From contig NZ_CP136420.1 of NCBI RefSeq assembly GCF_045278715.1, positions 620,001-684,000 on the forward strand: DNA of 64,000 nt. The letters run 5' to 3'. Positions 25,385 to 34,294 of this stretch are shown piece by piece. The translations under genes were made by a program, and so were the position numbers. This stretch comes from Neomoorella carbonis (lineage in GTDB: Bacteria > Bacillota > DSM-521 > Neomoorellales > Neomoorellaceae). Every line of letters starts with the position of its first letter. The first letter of the stretch is position 1. The notes below the pieces were generated by a model that worked only from the letters and a program-made list of their open reading frames with translations, had not been told where the DNA came from and did no database searches.

Positions 25385-25533
25385 GCAGGCTTGGACTAAA
25401 AAAGATAAAGGCTGAGTACCAAGTTTGCTAGCCGGGAACCACCGGAACCGGAGACTGTACCTTCAAGCTCAGTTTGGGCGATGGCATTAAGATCTACTTG
25501 GGGCCGAAGTCTATTTCCGGAGGAGGCCGAGAA

Positions 25534-26289
25534 GTGACCGAGACCCAACTTAAAAATCTTTTGCAGGCTTATAAAGCCGGGCAGGTTGACCTGGACACCG
25601 TCATGGGACATTTAAAAACATTAAAGGAAGAAGACCTGGGTTTTGCCAAGGTTGATCACCACCGGGCTTTAAGGAACGGCTTTCCGGAGGTTATTTTCGG
25701 TCAGGGGAAAACAAAGGAACAGGTGGCGGCTATTGCTTCCCGCCTGGCGGCTGCCGGTTCAACGGTCCTGGTAACCAGGACTACCAGGGAAGTATACCAG
25801 GAGGTTGCCGCCCGCCTGCCGGCGGCTGAATTTAACGAACTGGCCCGGACCATCGTGGTCGCTGCCGGGGAGATCAAGCCTACCGGTGGTAGAGTGGCGG
25901 TTTTAAGTGCCGGGACGGCCGACCTGCCCGTGGCCGAAGAAGCAGCGGTGACGGCGGCGGTAATGGGTAATGAGGTAGAGAGAATTTACGACGTCGGCGT
26001 GGCCGGCATCCACCGCCTGCTGGGGCGGGTGGAGCTGGTACGCCGGGCCGATGTGGTCATTGTCGTCGCGGGCATGGAAGGCGCCCTGGCCAGCGTTGTC
26101 GCCGGCCTGGTAGACCGGCCGGTAATCGCCGTGCCGACAAGCATCGGCTACGGGGCTAGTTTCGGCGGACTGGCCGCCCTGCTGACCATGCTCAACAGCT
26201 GTGCTGCCGGCATCGGCGTCGTTAATATTGACAACGGTTTCGGCGCTGCTGCCCTGGCCACGGCCATTACCCGCCTTAAAAAAGTATAA
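25534..26289 (+). CDS. larB: LarB-type nickel-pincer cofactor biosynthesis protein
   Basis: 251-residue carboxylase/hydrolase related to PurE. In lactate racemase systems LarB carboxylates and hydrolyses nicotinic acid adenine dinucleotide to start the nickel-pincer cofactor. Typical segments are DLGFAKVDHHRALRNGFPEVIFGQGKT, VLSAGTADLPVAEEA, EVERIYDVGVAGIHRLL and the C-terminal SIGYGASFGGLAALLTMLNSCA. GTG 25534 is chosen over the upstream frame because of ccggaggagg and the usual family length. No larC, larE or larA is next to it, so partners must be elsewhere if the pathway is present. Confidence 0.87.
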   Translation: MTETQLKNLLQAYKAGQVDLDTVMGHLKTLKEEDLGFAKVDHHRALRNGFPEVIFGQGKTKEQVAAIASRLAAAGSTVLVTRTTREVYQEVAARLPAAEFNELARTIVVAAGEIKPTGGRVAVLSAGTADLPVAEEAAVTAAVMGNEVERIYDVGVAGIHRLLGRVELVRRADVVIVVAGMEGALASVVAGLVDRPVIAVPTSIGYGASFGGLAALLTMLNSCAAGIGVVNIDNGFGAAALATAITRLKKV

Positions 26290-26342
26290 TTTACCTCCTT
26301 TTTGGGCAATGCTATAGGCGAACCCGAAGGAGGTGATAAATT

Positions 26343-26681
26343 ATGAACAATTGGGTGGGTACTGTTGTCCGCTTTGTGGTCTCGGCCCTGGTACTGATGC
26401 TGGTAGGTTTTATCCTTCCCGGCATTAGAGTGGCAGGTTTCACCGGTGCCCTGATTGCAGCCGTGGTTATAGCCATCCTGGGCTGGCTGGCAGAAGCCGT
26501 CCTTGGCAAACGGATTTCCCCCCATGGTCGCGGCATTGTCGGCTTTATCGTCGCGGCAATTGTAATCTATCTTGCTCAATTTATCGTCCCCGCCTACTTA
26601 AGTGTGAATATCCTTGGTGCTTTACTGGCGGCTCTAGTTATCGGTGTAATCGATGCCTTTGTCCCTACCGAGCTGCGCTAG
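26343..26681 (+). CDS. Small four-helix membrane protein, phage holin IV-like family
   Basis: 112-residue membrane protein with about four hydrophobic helices, matching the widespread phage holin family IV/YvlD-like group. Segments include VRFVVSALVLMLVGFILPGI and LLAALVIGVIDAFVPTELR. The ribosome binding site aaggaggtgataa is fully complementary to the 16S 3' end, suggesting strong translation. It probably forms one transcript with larB (53-bp gap). The cellular role is unknown, and there is no sign of a prophage around it. Confidence 0.75.
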   Translation: MNNWVGTVVRFVVSALVLMLVGFILPGIRVAGFTGALIAAVVIAILGWLAEAVLGKRISPHGRGIVGFIVAAIVIYLAQFIVPAYLSVNILGALLAALVIGVIDAFVPTELR

Positions 26682-26697
26682 GAAACGGACTGCCGGG

Positions 26698-26727
26698 GCG
26701 GGCCGGGCTTTTAGCCCGGCCCGCTTT
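26698..26727 (+). terminator. Strong hairpin terminator
   Basis: GCGGGCCGGGC, loop TTTTA, GCCCGGCCCGC, then TTTCT. It ends the larB transcript. A TATAAT at 26732-26737 just after it may be the -10 element for lepA, though the matching -35 is weak. Confidence 0.8.
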
Positions 26728-26833
26728 CTGCTATAATAGAGCCGGTTCTAGCGGAGTTACGCATGTGACCGTATAGATGACAGGATGGCACTTCCTGCTT
26801 CTGACTTCCATTTTTGGGGGAGGAAGTTTTTTA

Positions 26834-28639
26834 GTGACGGAGCCGAAAAATATCCGTAATTTCTGCATCATTGCCCATATTGACCACGGCAAGTCTACCC
26901 TGGCCGACCGTCTCCTGGAGTTTACCGGTGCTTTGAGCAAGCGGGAGATGGTGGATCAGGTCCTGGATACTCTGGAATTGGAACGGGAGCGGGGCATCAC
27001 CATCAAGCTGCAGGCGGTCCGCCTGAATTATCGCGCCCGGGACGGCCAGGAATATGTTTTAAACTTGATTGACACCCCGGGGCACGTGGACTTTACCTAT
27101 GAAGTATCCCGGAGCCTGGCTGCCTGTGAAGGAGCGCTGCTCGTGGTTGACGCGGCCCAGGGCATTGAGGCCCAGACCCTGGCCAATGTTTACCTCGCCC
27201 TGGAACACAACCTGGAAATTATCCCGGTCATCAATAAAATCGACCTGCCCAATGCCGAGCCGGAACGGGTACGCCGCGAGATAGAGGACGTCATCGGCCT
27301 GGATGCCAGTGAAGCCATCCTTGCCTCGGCCAAGACGGGGGTGGGGACGGAAGAGATTCTGGAGGCCATCGTCCGGCGTATTCCTCCTCCCCGGGGCGAC
27401 CGGGAAGCGCCGCTGAAGGCGCTGATTTTTGATTCCATCTTCGACAGCTACCGGGGCGCTATCCCCTATATCAGGGTTGTCGAGGGCCGGGTGCAGAAAG
27501 GCGACCGCATCCGTTTCATGGCCACGGGGGCCGAATTTGAAGTCAATGAGGTGGGCGTTTTCACCCCGGCGCCGCGGCAGGTCACAACACTGGCCGCCGG
27601 CGAGGTAGGCTATCTTTCCGCCAGCATTAAAAATGTCAAGGATACCCGCGTCGGCGACACCATTACCAGCGCCACCCGGCCGGCCAGGGAGCCCCTGCCG
27701 GGCTACCGCAGGGTAATGCCCATGGTTTACTGCGGCCTGTTCCCGGTGGACTCGGAACAATTTGACAGCCTGCGGGACGCCCTGGAAAAGCTGCAGTTAA
27801 ATGACGCCTCGTTGAGCTTTGAACCGGAAACATCGGTGGCCCTTGGTTTCGGTTTTCGCTGCGGTTTCCTGGGACTCCTGCACATGGAGATCATCCAGGA
27901 GCGGCTGGAAAGGGAGTACGGCCTGGAACTCATAACTACCGCTCCCAGCGTAGTCTACCGGGTGGTGCGGACCGACGGGCGGGTGGAGATGGTTGACAAT
28001 CCCACCGCCCTGCCGGCACCTAACCTGATAGACCATATTGAAGAGCCCTACGTCGAGGCCACCATTATGACACCCAAAGAATATGTGGGTCCGGTAATGG
28101 AACTCTGCCAGGAAAAACGCGGCACTTTCCTTAATATGGATTACCTTTCCGAGAAAAGGGTGGCTTTAAAGTACGACCTGCCCCTGGCGGAAATTATCTA
28201 TGATTTCTTTGACCAGCTTAAAAGCCGGACGCGGGGCTACGCATCCCTGGATTATGAAGTCAAGGGCTACCGGCCGGCGGAACTGGTGAAGATGGATATC
28301 CTTATCAATAATGAAGTGGTGGATGCCCTGTCGGTGATCACCCACCGGGACCAGGCCTACCACCGCGGCCGGGCCCTGGTGGAACGCCTGCGTCAGCTGA
28401 TACCCCGCCAGCTCTTTGACGTGCCCATCCAGGCCGCCATCGGCAGCCGCGTAATCGCGCGGGAAACCATCCCGGCGCTGCGCAAAAACGTCCTGGCCAA
28501 GTGTTACGGCGGTGATGTGACGCGGAAGCGCAAGCTCCTGGAGAAACAAAAGGAAGGCAAGAAGCGCATGAAACAGGTGGGCACGGTGGACATCCCCCAG
28601 GAGGCCTTTATGGCCGTGCTGAAGGTAGGGAAGTCGTAG
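26834..28639 (+). CDS. lepA: Elongation factor 4 LepA
   Basis: 601-residue ribosome-associated GTPase that can back-translocate or remobilise stalled ribosomes. The motifs are G1 AHIDHGKST, switch II DTPGHVDF and G4 NKIDLP, followed by domain 2, the EF-G-like domains and the LepA-specific C-terminus (KMDILINNEVVDALSVI, then KLLEKQKEGKKRMKQVG). The GTG at 26834 after gggggaggaag is preferred to the upstream ATG at 26777. Its stop lies 3 bp before the hemW frame opens. Confidence 0.95.
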   Translation: MTEPKNIRNFCIIAHIDHGKSTLADRLLEFTGALSKREMVDQVLDTLELERERGITIKLQAVRLNYRARDGQEYVLNLIDTPGHVDFTYEVSRSLAACEGALLVVDAAQGIEAQTLANVYLALEHNLEIIPVINKIDLPNAEPERVRREIEDVIGLDASEAILASAKTGVGTEEILEAIVRRIPPPRGDREAPLKALIFDSIFDSYRGAIPYIRVVEGRVQKGDRIRFMATGAEFEVNEVGVFTPAPRQVTTLAAGEVGYLSASIKNVKDTRVGDTITSATRPAREPLPGYRRVMPMVYCGLFPVDSEQFDSLRDALEKLQLNDASLSFEPETSVALGFGFRCGFLGLLHMEIIQERLEREYGLELITTAPSVVYRVVRTDGRVEMVDNPTALPAPNLIDHIEEPYVEATIMTPKEYVGPVMELCQEKRGTFLNMDYLSEKRVALKYDLPLAEIIYDFFDQLKSRTRGYASLDYEVKGYRPAELVKMDILINNEVVDALSVITHRDQAYHRGRALVERLRQLIPRQLFDVPIQAAIGSRVIARETIPALRKNVLAKCYGGDVTRKRKLLEKQKEGKKRMKQVGTVDIPQEAFMAVLKVGKS

Positions 28640-28642
28640 GAT

Positions 28643-29986
28643 ATGGTAGCTGGCTTTGTTTTCGCTCGCTCCCTGGCCCTTGCGGAGTGGCCTAAGGTTT
28701 CAGCCGTAAGGCTTAAGGCGGGGTTCCCGGCCTATTCGGCATCCTTGCCTCAGAGGCCGGCCTCGGACCTCCTGTCCTCGGCCCCGCCCTCACTCTTCGG
28801 CTTCACCAAGGCCACTTCACCGCTCGGGCCAAGTCGCTCGCTCCAAACAAAAGCCAGCCACGCCCTTTACATCCATATCCCCTTCTGTGTCCGCAAGTGC
28901 CATTACTGCGACTTCGTCTCCTATCCCGGCCGGCCGCCGGAGGAAATGGCCGCCTACTGCCGGGACTTGGAGCGGGAAATGGAGCTGGTTGCCGGGAAAT
29001 GGCAGCCGGGACCGGCGGCCACCGTTTATATTGGCGGCGGTACCCCGACCCTGCTCCCAGCCCGTAATTTGGAGCAGGTCCTGGACGCCGTGGACCGCTT
29101 CTTCGGCCGGCAGCCGGGGGCGGAGGTCAGCGTAGAAGCCAACCCCGGCACGGTGGATGACGCTAAACTCCGGGTCCTGCTGGCCGCCGGGGTGAACCGC
29201 CTCTCCCTGGGGGCCCAGGCCTTTGACGACGACCTCCTCAGGGCCATGGGCCGCATCCACCGGCGCCGGGACATCTACCGGGCCTGCGAACTGGCGCGCC
29301 GGGCCGGCTTTAAAAATATCAACCTGGACCTGATCTTCGGCCTGCCGGGTCAGACCCTGGACGGCTGGCGGGCTACTTTAAAAGAAGCCATAGCCCTCCA
29401 GCCCGAGCATATTGCCGCTTACAGCCTTCAGGTGGAGGAAGGTACACCCTGGGGAAAGCTGGCGGCTGCCGGCGAGTTACCCCTGCCAGGGGAAGAACTG
29501 GAACTGGCCATGTACCAGGAAGCCCGGCAAATGCTCGCCGCAGTCGGTTACCAGCAGTATGAAATATCCAACTTCGCCCGGCCGGGGTACCAGTGCCGCC
29601 ACAACCTCACTTATTGGTTTAACCGCCCCTACCTGGGCCTGGGGGCGGCGGCGGCCTCTTACTGGCAGGACCGGCGCTGGCAGAATTATAGCGAGCTGCA
29701 CCGGTACCAGCACGCCTTATCCCGCGGCCGGCTGCCCCGGGCGGAAATAGAAACCTTAACGTCCCACCAGCAGATGGCCGAAACCATGTTCATGGGGCTG
29801 CGTCTGATGGCCGGCGTCGACTTACAGGCCTTCCGGCAGCGATTTGGTGTTGACGCCCGGGAAGTTTATGACCGGGAGCTGGACCGGCTCTACCAGGCAG
29901 GGCTGGTAGAGGAAAAAGACGGTCATTTAAAGCTTACCGAAAAGGGTTTACCCCTTGCCAATGAGGTTTTTGTGCAGTTTGTATGA
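28643..29986 (+). CDS. hemW: HemW-type heme chaperone / radical SAM protein with extra N-terminus
   Basis: 447-residue protein related to oxygen-independent coproporphyrinogen oxidase. HemW proteins insert heme into respiratory enzymes rather than oxidise the ring. The radical SAM cluster is CVRKCHYC, followed by VYIGGGTPTLLP and the HemN C-terminal domain. The conserved fold starts at HALYIHIPF (about residue 73). No ATG, GTG or TTG lies close before it, so translation must start at ATG 28643 or inside the repeat. The first 72 residues are therefore encoded by an inverted-repeat element (28649-28862). Confidence 0.88.
   Translation: MVAGFVFARSLALAEWPKVSAVRLKAGFPAYSASLPQRPASDLLSSAPPSLFGFTKATSPLGPSRSLQTKASHALYIHIPFCVRKCHYCDFVSYPGRPPEEMAAYCRDLEREMELVAGKWQPGPAATVYIGGGTPTLLPARNLEQVLDAVDRFFGRQPGAEVSVEANPGTVDDAKLRVLLAAGVNRLSLGAQAFDDDLLRAMGRIHRRRDIYRACELARRAGFKNINLDLIFGLPGQTLDGWRATLKEAIALQPEHIAAYSLQVEEGTPWGKLAAAGELPLPGEELELAMYQEARQMLAAVGYQQYEISNFARPGYQCRHNLTYWFNRPYLGLGAAAASYWQDRRWQNYSELHRYQHALSRGRLPRAEIETLTSHQQMAETMFMGLRLMAGVDLQAFRQRFGVDAREVYDRELDRLYQAGLVEEKDGHLKLTEKGLPLANEVFVQFV
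28649..28862. repeat. Hairpin-forming inverted-repeat element (MITE-like) within 5' hemW
   Basis: About 214 bp whose two ends are imperfect inverted repeats of roughly 80-90 bp. The left end (GCTGGCTTTGTTTTCGCTCG) matches the reverse complement of the right end (GCTGGCTTTTGTTTGGAGCG). Inward, both arms share TGGCCC, GCGG, GTGGCCT and AGGCGGGG in order. Near the centre is a perfect palindrome GAGGCCGGCCTC. There is no transposase ORF. It sits exactly between lepA and the conserved part of hemW and keeps hemW in frame. Confidence 0.7.
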
Positions 29987-30006
29987 TCAGGGTTTCGTAT
30001 TCCTTT

Positions 30007-30041
30007 TGCCGCCAGCAAGGTCTTTGCTGGCGGCATTTATG
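30007..30041 (+). terminator. Terminator after hemW
   Basis: TGCCGCCAGCAA and TTGCTGGCGGCA pair around a short loop, followed by TTTATG. The rest of the intergenic stretch up to 30256 is AT-rich and holds no gene that could be seen. It presumably carries the promoter of the molybdoenzyme island. Confidence 0.75.
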
Positions 30042-30256
30042 TTTGGCCGATGTATAAATGCAGTCGGTAGGATTGGTTGGTCAGGGGTAGTTTTTGCTAT
30101 TGTTTTTGTATGCTGCTACAAAAGTTAATGGGCAAGATTTGCAGGTTGAGATAAAGGAAGAGCCACAGGGATGTTGAAATAACCCTAAATTAATACGGCA
30201 ATTCTTTCTATATGTGAACGTTAGGACACTCATAAAGAGGGAAGGGAGGTCGGCCC

Positions 30257-30973
30257 ATGGCCATGACAGAAAACGCGGCAAAGAAGTGGGAAGGTATCCA
30301 GATCCTATGTGAGGCAAGGATGTTTGCTTATAACTTATTGCGCAGCACCTTTATCCAGGAGCCTTCCCGGGAGTTTATCGACCTCCTGGAGCGGGATGAA
30401 ATGATTCCCTCGTTTCCTTTTACCGGAGATAACCAGGAAATCGGGGCCGGGGTGGAGCAGGTAAATAAATACCTGGAGAGATATAAATCAATGGCAGCAG
30501 GCGCCCGGGATGAAGAGTTGGAAAGGTTGCGGTGGGATTATACCCGGATGTTCGTTGGCCCCTACCAGCTCCCGGCACCACCGTGGGAATCGGCCTATCT
30601 AAATGAGGAGCGGCTGCTTTTCCAGGAAGAAACCCTGGCCGTAAGGCGCGCTTATCTTAGTTACAGCTTTATACCCAGGAACTATCACCGGGAGGCTGAT
30701 GACCACCTGGGGCTGGAACTGGAATTCATGTTCCGGTTGAGCGAAATGGTGGCGGGGAAAGCGGCCGTCAGGGATGCTGTGGGTGCTGAGGCCATCCTCA
30801 AAGACCAGGAGGCATTCCTGACTGATCACCTCCTTAAATGGGTACCCCGGTTTGCCGAGGATGTAATCCATAGCGCGACTACTGATTTTTACCAGGGAAT
30901 GGCTCGCCTGCTGAAGGGATTTATCTACCTGGACCGGCAGGCCACAGCAGAATTGTTGCAGGCGATTGCCTGA
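30257..30973 (+). CDS. TorD/DmsD-family molybdoenzyme chaperone
   Basis: 238-residue cytoplasmic chaperone that binds the Tat signal of a DMSO-reductase-type apoprotein during cofactor insertion. The family signature is visible as DYTRMFVGPYQLPAPPWESAYL (about 95-116). An all-helical fold is expected. The ATG start follows gggaggt; a second Met two codons later is possible. It is the first gene of the respiratory island and precedes the first DmsA-like gene by 126 bp, which identifies its likely client. Confidence 0.85.
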   Translation: MAMTENAAKKWEGIQILCEARMFAYNLLRSTFIQEPSREFIDLLERDEMIPSFPFTGDNQEIGAGVEQVNKYLERYKSMAAGARDEELERLRWDYTRMFVGPYQLPAPPWESAYLNEERLLFQEETLAVRRAYLSYSFIPRNYHREADDHLGLELEFMFRLSEMVAGKAAVRDAVGAEAILKDQEAFLTDHLLKWVPRFAEDVIHSATTDFYQGMARLLKGFIYLDRQATAELLQAIA

Positions 30974-31099
30974 GAAAGCGTAACTATTACTAGCATGAAA
31001 ATTGCGGGTTAGTTTTGTTTGCAACGAACGACCTGGCCGTAAACAAGCCTGCGTGTATCAAGGTTAGCTGCGAATGACTTTTTCGGAGGTGAGGGAAGC

Positions 31100-33673
31100 A
31101 TGAGTAATCTCATCGAAAAAGCCCTGGAATACAAAATGAACCGCAGGGCTTTCCTGAAATCAGCGGCTGCTGCCTCGGCGGCCCTTACCCTGGCGGGCTG
31201 CGGCAGCGGTCTAATTCAAGTCTCTAGCGACCAGGCGGCCAGGCTGGCCAGTAAAGAGGGCCGGTGGCTTACCGCTGCTTGCTGGCATAACTGCGGGGGC
31301 CGCTGCCTGAATAAAGCCTATGTAGTTGACGGGGTGGTCGTACGGCAAAAGACCGACGATACCCATCCCGACACCCCTGATTTCCCCCAGCAGCGGGGCT
31401 GTGCCCGGGGGCGTTCCCAGCGCAAGCAGGTCTTCGGCGCCGACCGGTTGAAATATCCCATGAAACGTAAGCATTGGGAACCTGGCGGTGGCAATAAGGA
31501 ACTGCGGGGCCGGGACGAATGGGTGCGCATTTCTTGGGATGAAGCCCTGGATATTGTAGCCAGCGAGATTAAAAGGATCAAGGCGAAATACGGGAACAGG
31601 TCCATTTTTGTCGGCGGCGGCAGTGAAATCAGCAATATCCTGGCCCTCTACGGCGGATATGTGTCCCACTGGGGTACTACTTCGTGGGGTTCCTGGCGCT
31701 ATACCGGTGACATCATCGGCCTGGCGGACGGTTATTATAATTTCAGCCACAACGACCGCTTTGATTTACGCAATTCTCAGCTCATCGTCCTCTGGGGAGC
31801 CAACCCGGCCTGGAGCAGCCTGGGCAATCCCACCTATATCTACCTGCAGGCGAAAAAGGCCGGCACCAAGTTCATTTTTATCGATCCCATTTACACCGAT
31901 GCGGCGCGAGTCCTGGGAGGGGAGTGGATCCCTATCCGGCCAGCCACCGACCACGCCATGCTCCTGGGTATGGCCTATACCCTGATTACAGAAGATGACC
32001 CGGCCACCAACCCGTTAATCGACTGGGACTTTCTGAACCGGTGTACCATTGGTTTCGATGCCGACCATATGCCGCCGGGAGTGGATCCCAAAGAAAACTT
32101 TAAAGACTATGTCCTGGGCACCTATGACGGTGTGCCCAAGACGCCGGAATGGGCGGCAGAGATCTGCGGTGTCGACCCCGGGAAGATCCGCAGCCTGGCC
32201 CGAGAAATCGCTACCACTAAAAGGGTCGCCCTCCTCACCGGCTGGGCGCCGGCCCGGGTCCACAACAGTGATTCCTGGCCCCAGATGTTCATGACCCTGG
32301 GCTGCATGACGGGCCACATCGGCCAGCCGGGGCGAATGACCGGCGTCAGCTGTCACCAAAACGCCGCTAACGGCGGGCCGCCCCTGGTGGTTCCCGGCAG
32401 CAAAGGTTTACCCAACATTAAAAATCCGGTTACCGACAGCATCAACGACAATGAGATTTGGGACGCGATTCTCAAAGGCAAATACACCGCCGGTTATAAC
32501 GACATCCGGGAGATCAATATCCAGATGATCTACCACGGCGGCGGCGCCACCCTGCAGACCCGGGACGGGATGACCAAAGGCATTGAGGCCCATCGCAAGG
32601 TGGAGTTTGTTGTTTCCCATTCCCAGTTCCTGACCACCAATTCCATGTATGCCGACGTGGTTCTCCCGGTGACTACCGAATGGGAACGGGAGGGGGGGCT
32701 CCTTACCGGCAACCGGGAAATTTTGATCTACTACACTAAAATAACCGAACCCCTCTATGAAGCCCGGGACGACCAGTGGATCGCCATCGAGCTCGCCAAG
32801 AGGCTGGACCTTGACCCCCGGCAGGCTTTCCCGACCTCTCCCAAGCAGCAGCTCTTCAACCAGCTGGCGGGGGCAAAGGTAATGAAGGAGGACGGTTCCG
32901 GGTTTGAGAAGCTGTTGACCATTACGGCAGCGGACATCGCCGCCTGGGGCGTCCAGGGCGAGCCCCAGCAGGGCCGGATTACTTTACAGGAATTCCAGGA
33001 GAAGGGGATCTACCAGGTACCCCGGAAACCCGGTGACAAGCTCGGCTTTATCGCCCTTAAAGACTTCCGTGAGGATCCCCAGGGCCACCCCTTAAAGACT
33101 GCTACCGGTAAATTGGAGATTTATTCCCAAGCCCTGGCCAAGATGGTCAAGGATAAAGGCTGGACGGAAATCAGGCCCATACCTGCTTACACCCCGCCCC
33201 GGGAGGGTTATGAGGACACCTTTGCCGATTGGGCGAAAAAGATTAAGGGAGATTATCCCCTGCAGCTAATTACGCCCCATTATCTCCGGCGATCCCACTC
33301 GGTCTTCGACAATATCCCCTGGCTACGTGAGGCCTTCCTTAACCACGCCTGGATGAATCCGGTTGATGCCGTCGGGCGGGGGATTAAAGAAGGGGACACC
33401 ATCCTGATCACCAGCCGCCATGGCAAGACCCTGCGCCCGGTACACCTGACAGAACGGATCATGCCAGGTGTTGTCGCCTTGCCCCACGGCGCCTGGGTGG
33501 AGATAGACGAAAAGACCGGTATCGATAAAGCCGGCGCCGATAATATCCTCTGCGGGGCCATCCCTACGGGTCAGGGGATCTCGGGCTGGAACTCCTGCAA
33601 TGTCCAGGTTGAAAAATGGACCGGGGCGCCGTTGCCGCCTGACGACAGATGGCCCCTGCGCATCGTTTTTTAG
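31100..33673 (+). CDS. DMSO-reductase-family molybdopterin oxidoreductase, catalytic subunit 1
   Basis: 857-residue bis-MGD enzyme. The N-terminus carries a Tat motif (NRRAFLK) and a Cys in a lipobox-like LAGC, so it may be exported as a lipoprotein. A complete 4Fe-4S motif follows: CWHNCGGRC with a later Cys in QQRGCARG. The probable Mo-ligand Ser lies in the HWGTTSWGSW segment (about 195-204). The C-terminal MGD domain includes RRSHSVFDN and GDTILI. It is followed by a DmsB-like ferredoxin gene but no membrane anchor. The substrate is unknown: DMSO, TMAO, polysulfide, thiosulfate and others are possible. Confidence 0.88.
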   Translation: MSNLIEKALEYKMNRRAFLKSAAAASAALTLAGCGSGLIQVSSDQAARLASKEGRWLTAACWHNCGGRCLNKAYVVDGVVVRQKTDDTHPDTPDFPQQRGCARGRSQRKQVFGADRLKYPMKRKHWEPGGGNKELRGRDEWVRISWDEALDIVASEIKRIKAKYGNRSIFVGGGSEISNILALYGGYVSHWGTTSWGSWRYTGDIIGLADGYYNFSHNDRFDLRNSQLIVLWGANPAWSSLGNPTYIYLQAKKAGTKFIFIDPIYTDAARVLGGEWIPIRPATDHAMLLGMAYTLITEDDPATNPLIDWDFLNRCTIGFDADHMPPGVDPKENFKDYVLGTYDGVPKTPEWAAEICGVDPGKIRSLAREIATTKRVALLTGWAPARVHNSDSWPQMFMTLGCMTGHIGQPGRMTGVSCHQNAANGGPPLVVPGSKGLPNIKNPVTDSINDNEIWDAILKGKYTAGYNDIREINIQMIYHGGGATLQTRDGMTKGIEAHRKVEFVVSHSQFLTTNSMYADVVLPVTTEWEREGGLLTGNREILIYYTKITEPLYEARDDQWIAIELAKRLDLDPRQAFPTSPKQQLFNQLAGAKVMKEDGSGFEKLLTITAADIAAWGVQGEPQQGRITLQEFQEKGIYQVPRKPGDKLGFIALKDFREDPQGHPLKTATGKLEIYSQALAKMVKDKGWTEIRPIPAYTPPREGYEDTFADWAKKIKGDYPLQLITPHYLRRSHSVFDNIPWLREAFLNHAWMNPVDAVGRGIKEGDTILITSRHGKTLRPVHLTERIMPGVVALPHGAWVEIDEKTGIDKAGADNILCGAIPTGQGISGWNSCNVQVEKWTGAPLPPDDRWPLRIVF

Positions 33674-33685
33674 GGAGGCGGGATA

Positions 33686-34234
33686 ATGGCTCAACTGGGC
33701 TTTTACTACGATATGACTGCCTGCATCGGCTGTAAAACCTGCCAGATCGCCTGTAAAGATAAGAATAACCTGGAGGCAGGGGTGCTCTTCCGCCAGGTCT
33801 ATACCGTAGAAGGCGGTAAGTTCCCGCACCCCTGGTTTTACCATATCTCCCTGGGTTGCAATCATTGCGCCCAGGCGCCCTGTGTCCGGAATTGTCCTAC
33901 CGGTGCCCTCTATAAAAGGCAAGACGGCATTGTCATGCAGGATCGCAACAAATGTATCGGTTGCCGCTACTGCGTCTGGTCCTGCCCCTACGGTGCCCCG
34001 CAATATATTGCGTCCGAGGGTAAAGTAGGCAAGTGTAACCTCTGCGCGGATTTAATTGACAGGGGCGAACAGCCAGCCTGTGTCGCCGCCTGCATAATGC
34101 GCGCCCTGGACTGGGGCGATATCGAGGAACTGCGGCGGAAATACGGTGGCACGGCGGACATCAAGGGCCTGCCGGCCTCCAGCATAACCAATCCCTCGAT
34201 TACTATTAAGCCGGCCGATGAAGCCAGAAAGTAA
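33686..34234 (+). CDS. DmsB-type ferredoxin subunit 1
   Basis: 182-residue electron-transfer subunit with four Cys clusters for 4Fe-4S centres: CIGCKTCQIAC near the start, CNHCAQAPCVRNC, CIGCRYCVWSC, and CNLC with CVAAC. Such subunits pass electrons from a membrane anchor to the Mo subunit. The start ATG follows agggaggcggg, 12 bp after the catalytic gene. It lacks a Tat signal and is probably carried out with the catalytic partner. Confidence 0.93.
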   Translation: MAQLGFYYDMTACIGCKTCQIACKDKNNLEAGVLFRQVYTVEGGKFPHPWFYHISLGCNHCAQAPCVRNCPTGALYKRQDGIVMQDRNKCIGCRYCVWSCPYGAPQYIASEGKVGKCNLCADLIDRGEQPACVAACIMRALDWGDIEELRRKYGGTADIKGLPASSITNPSITIKPADEARK

Positions 34235-34294
34235 TAGTGGAAAACGGTACCTTTAACCATGGGTTGACGGTGGCCATCAACAGGGGTGGCGAAT

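Noticed and set aside
25470..25500. GGGCGATGG in the larB leader taken as a fluoride riboswitch
   Set aside because: The complementary CGCC and the downstream pseudoknot and CTGATG-like segments are missing.
26343..26681. Prophage suggested by the holin-like gene
   Set aside because: There are no other phage genes nearby. This small membrane family is widespread in ordinary bacterial chromosomes.
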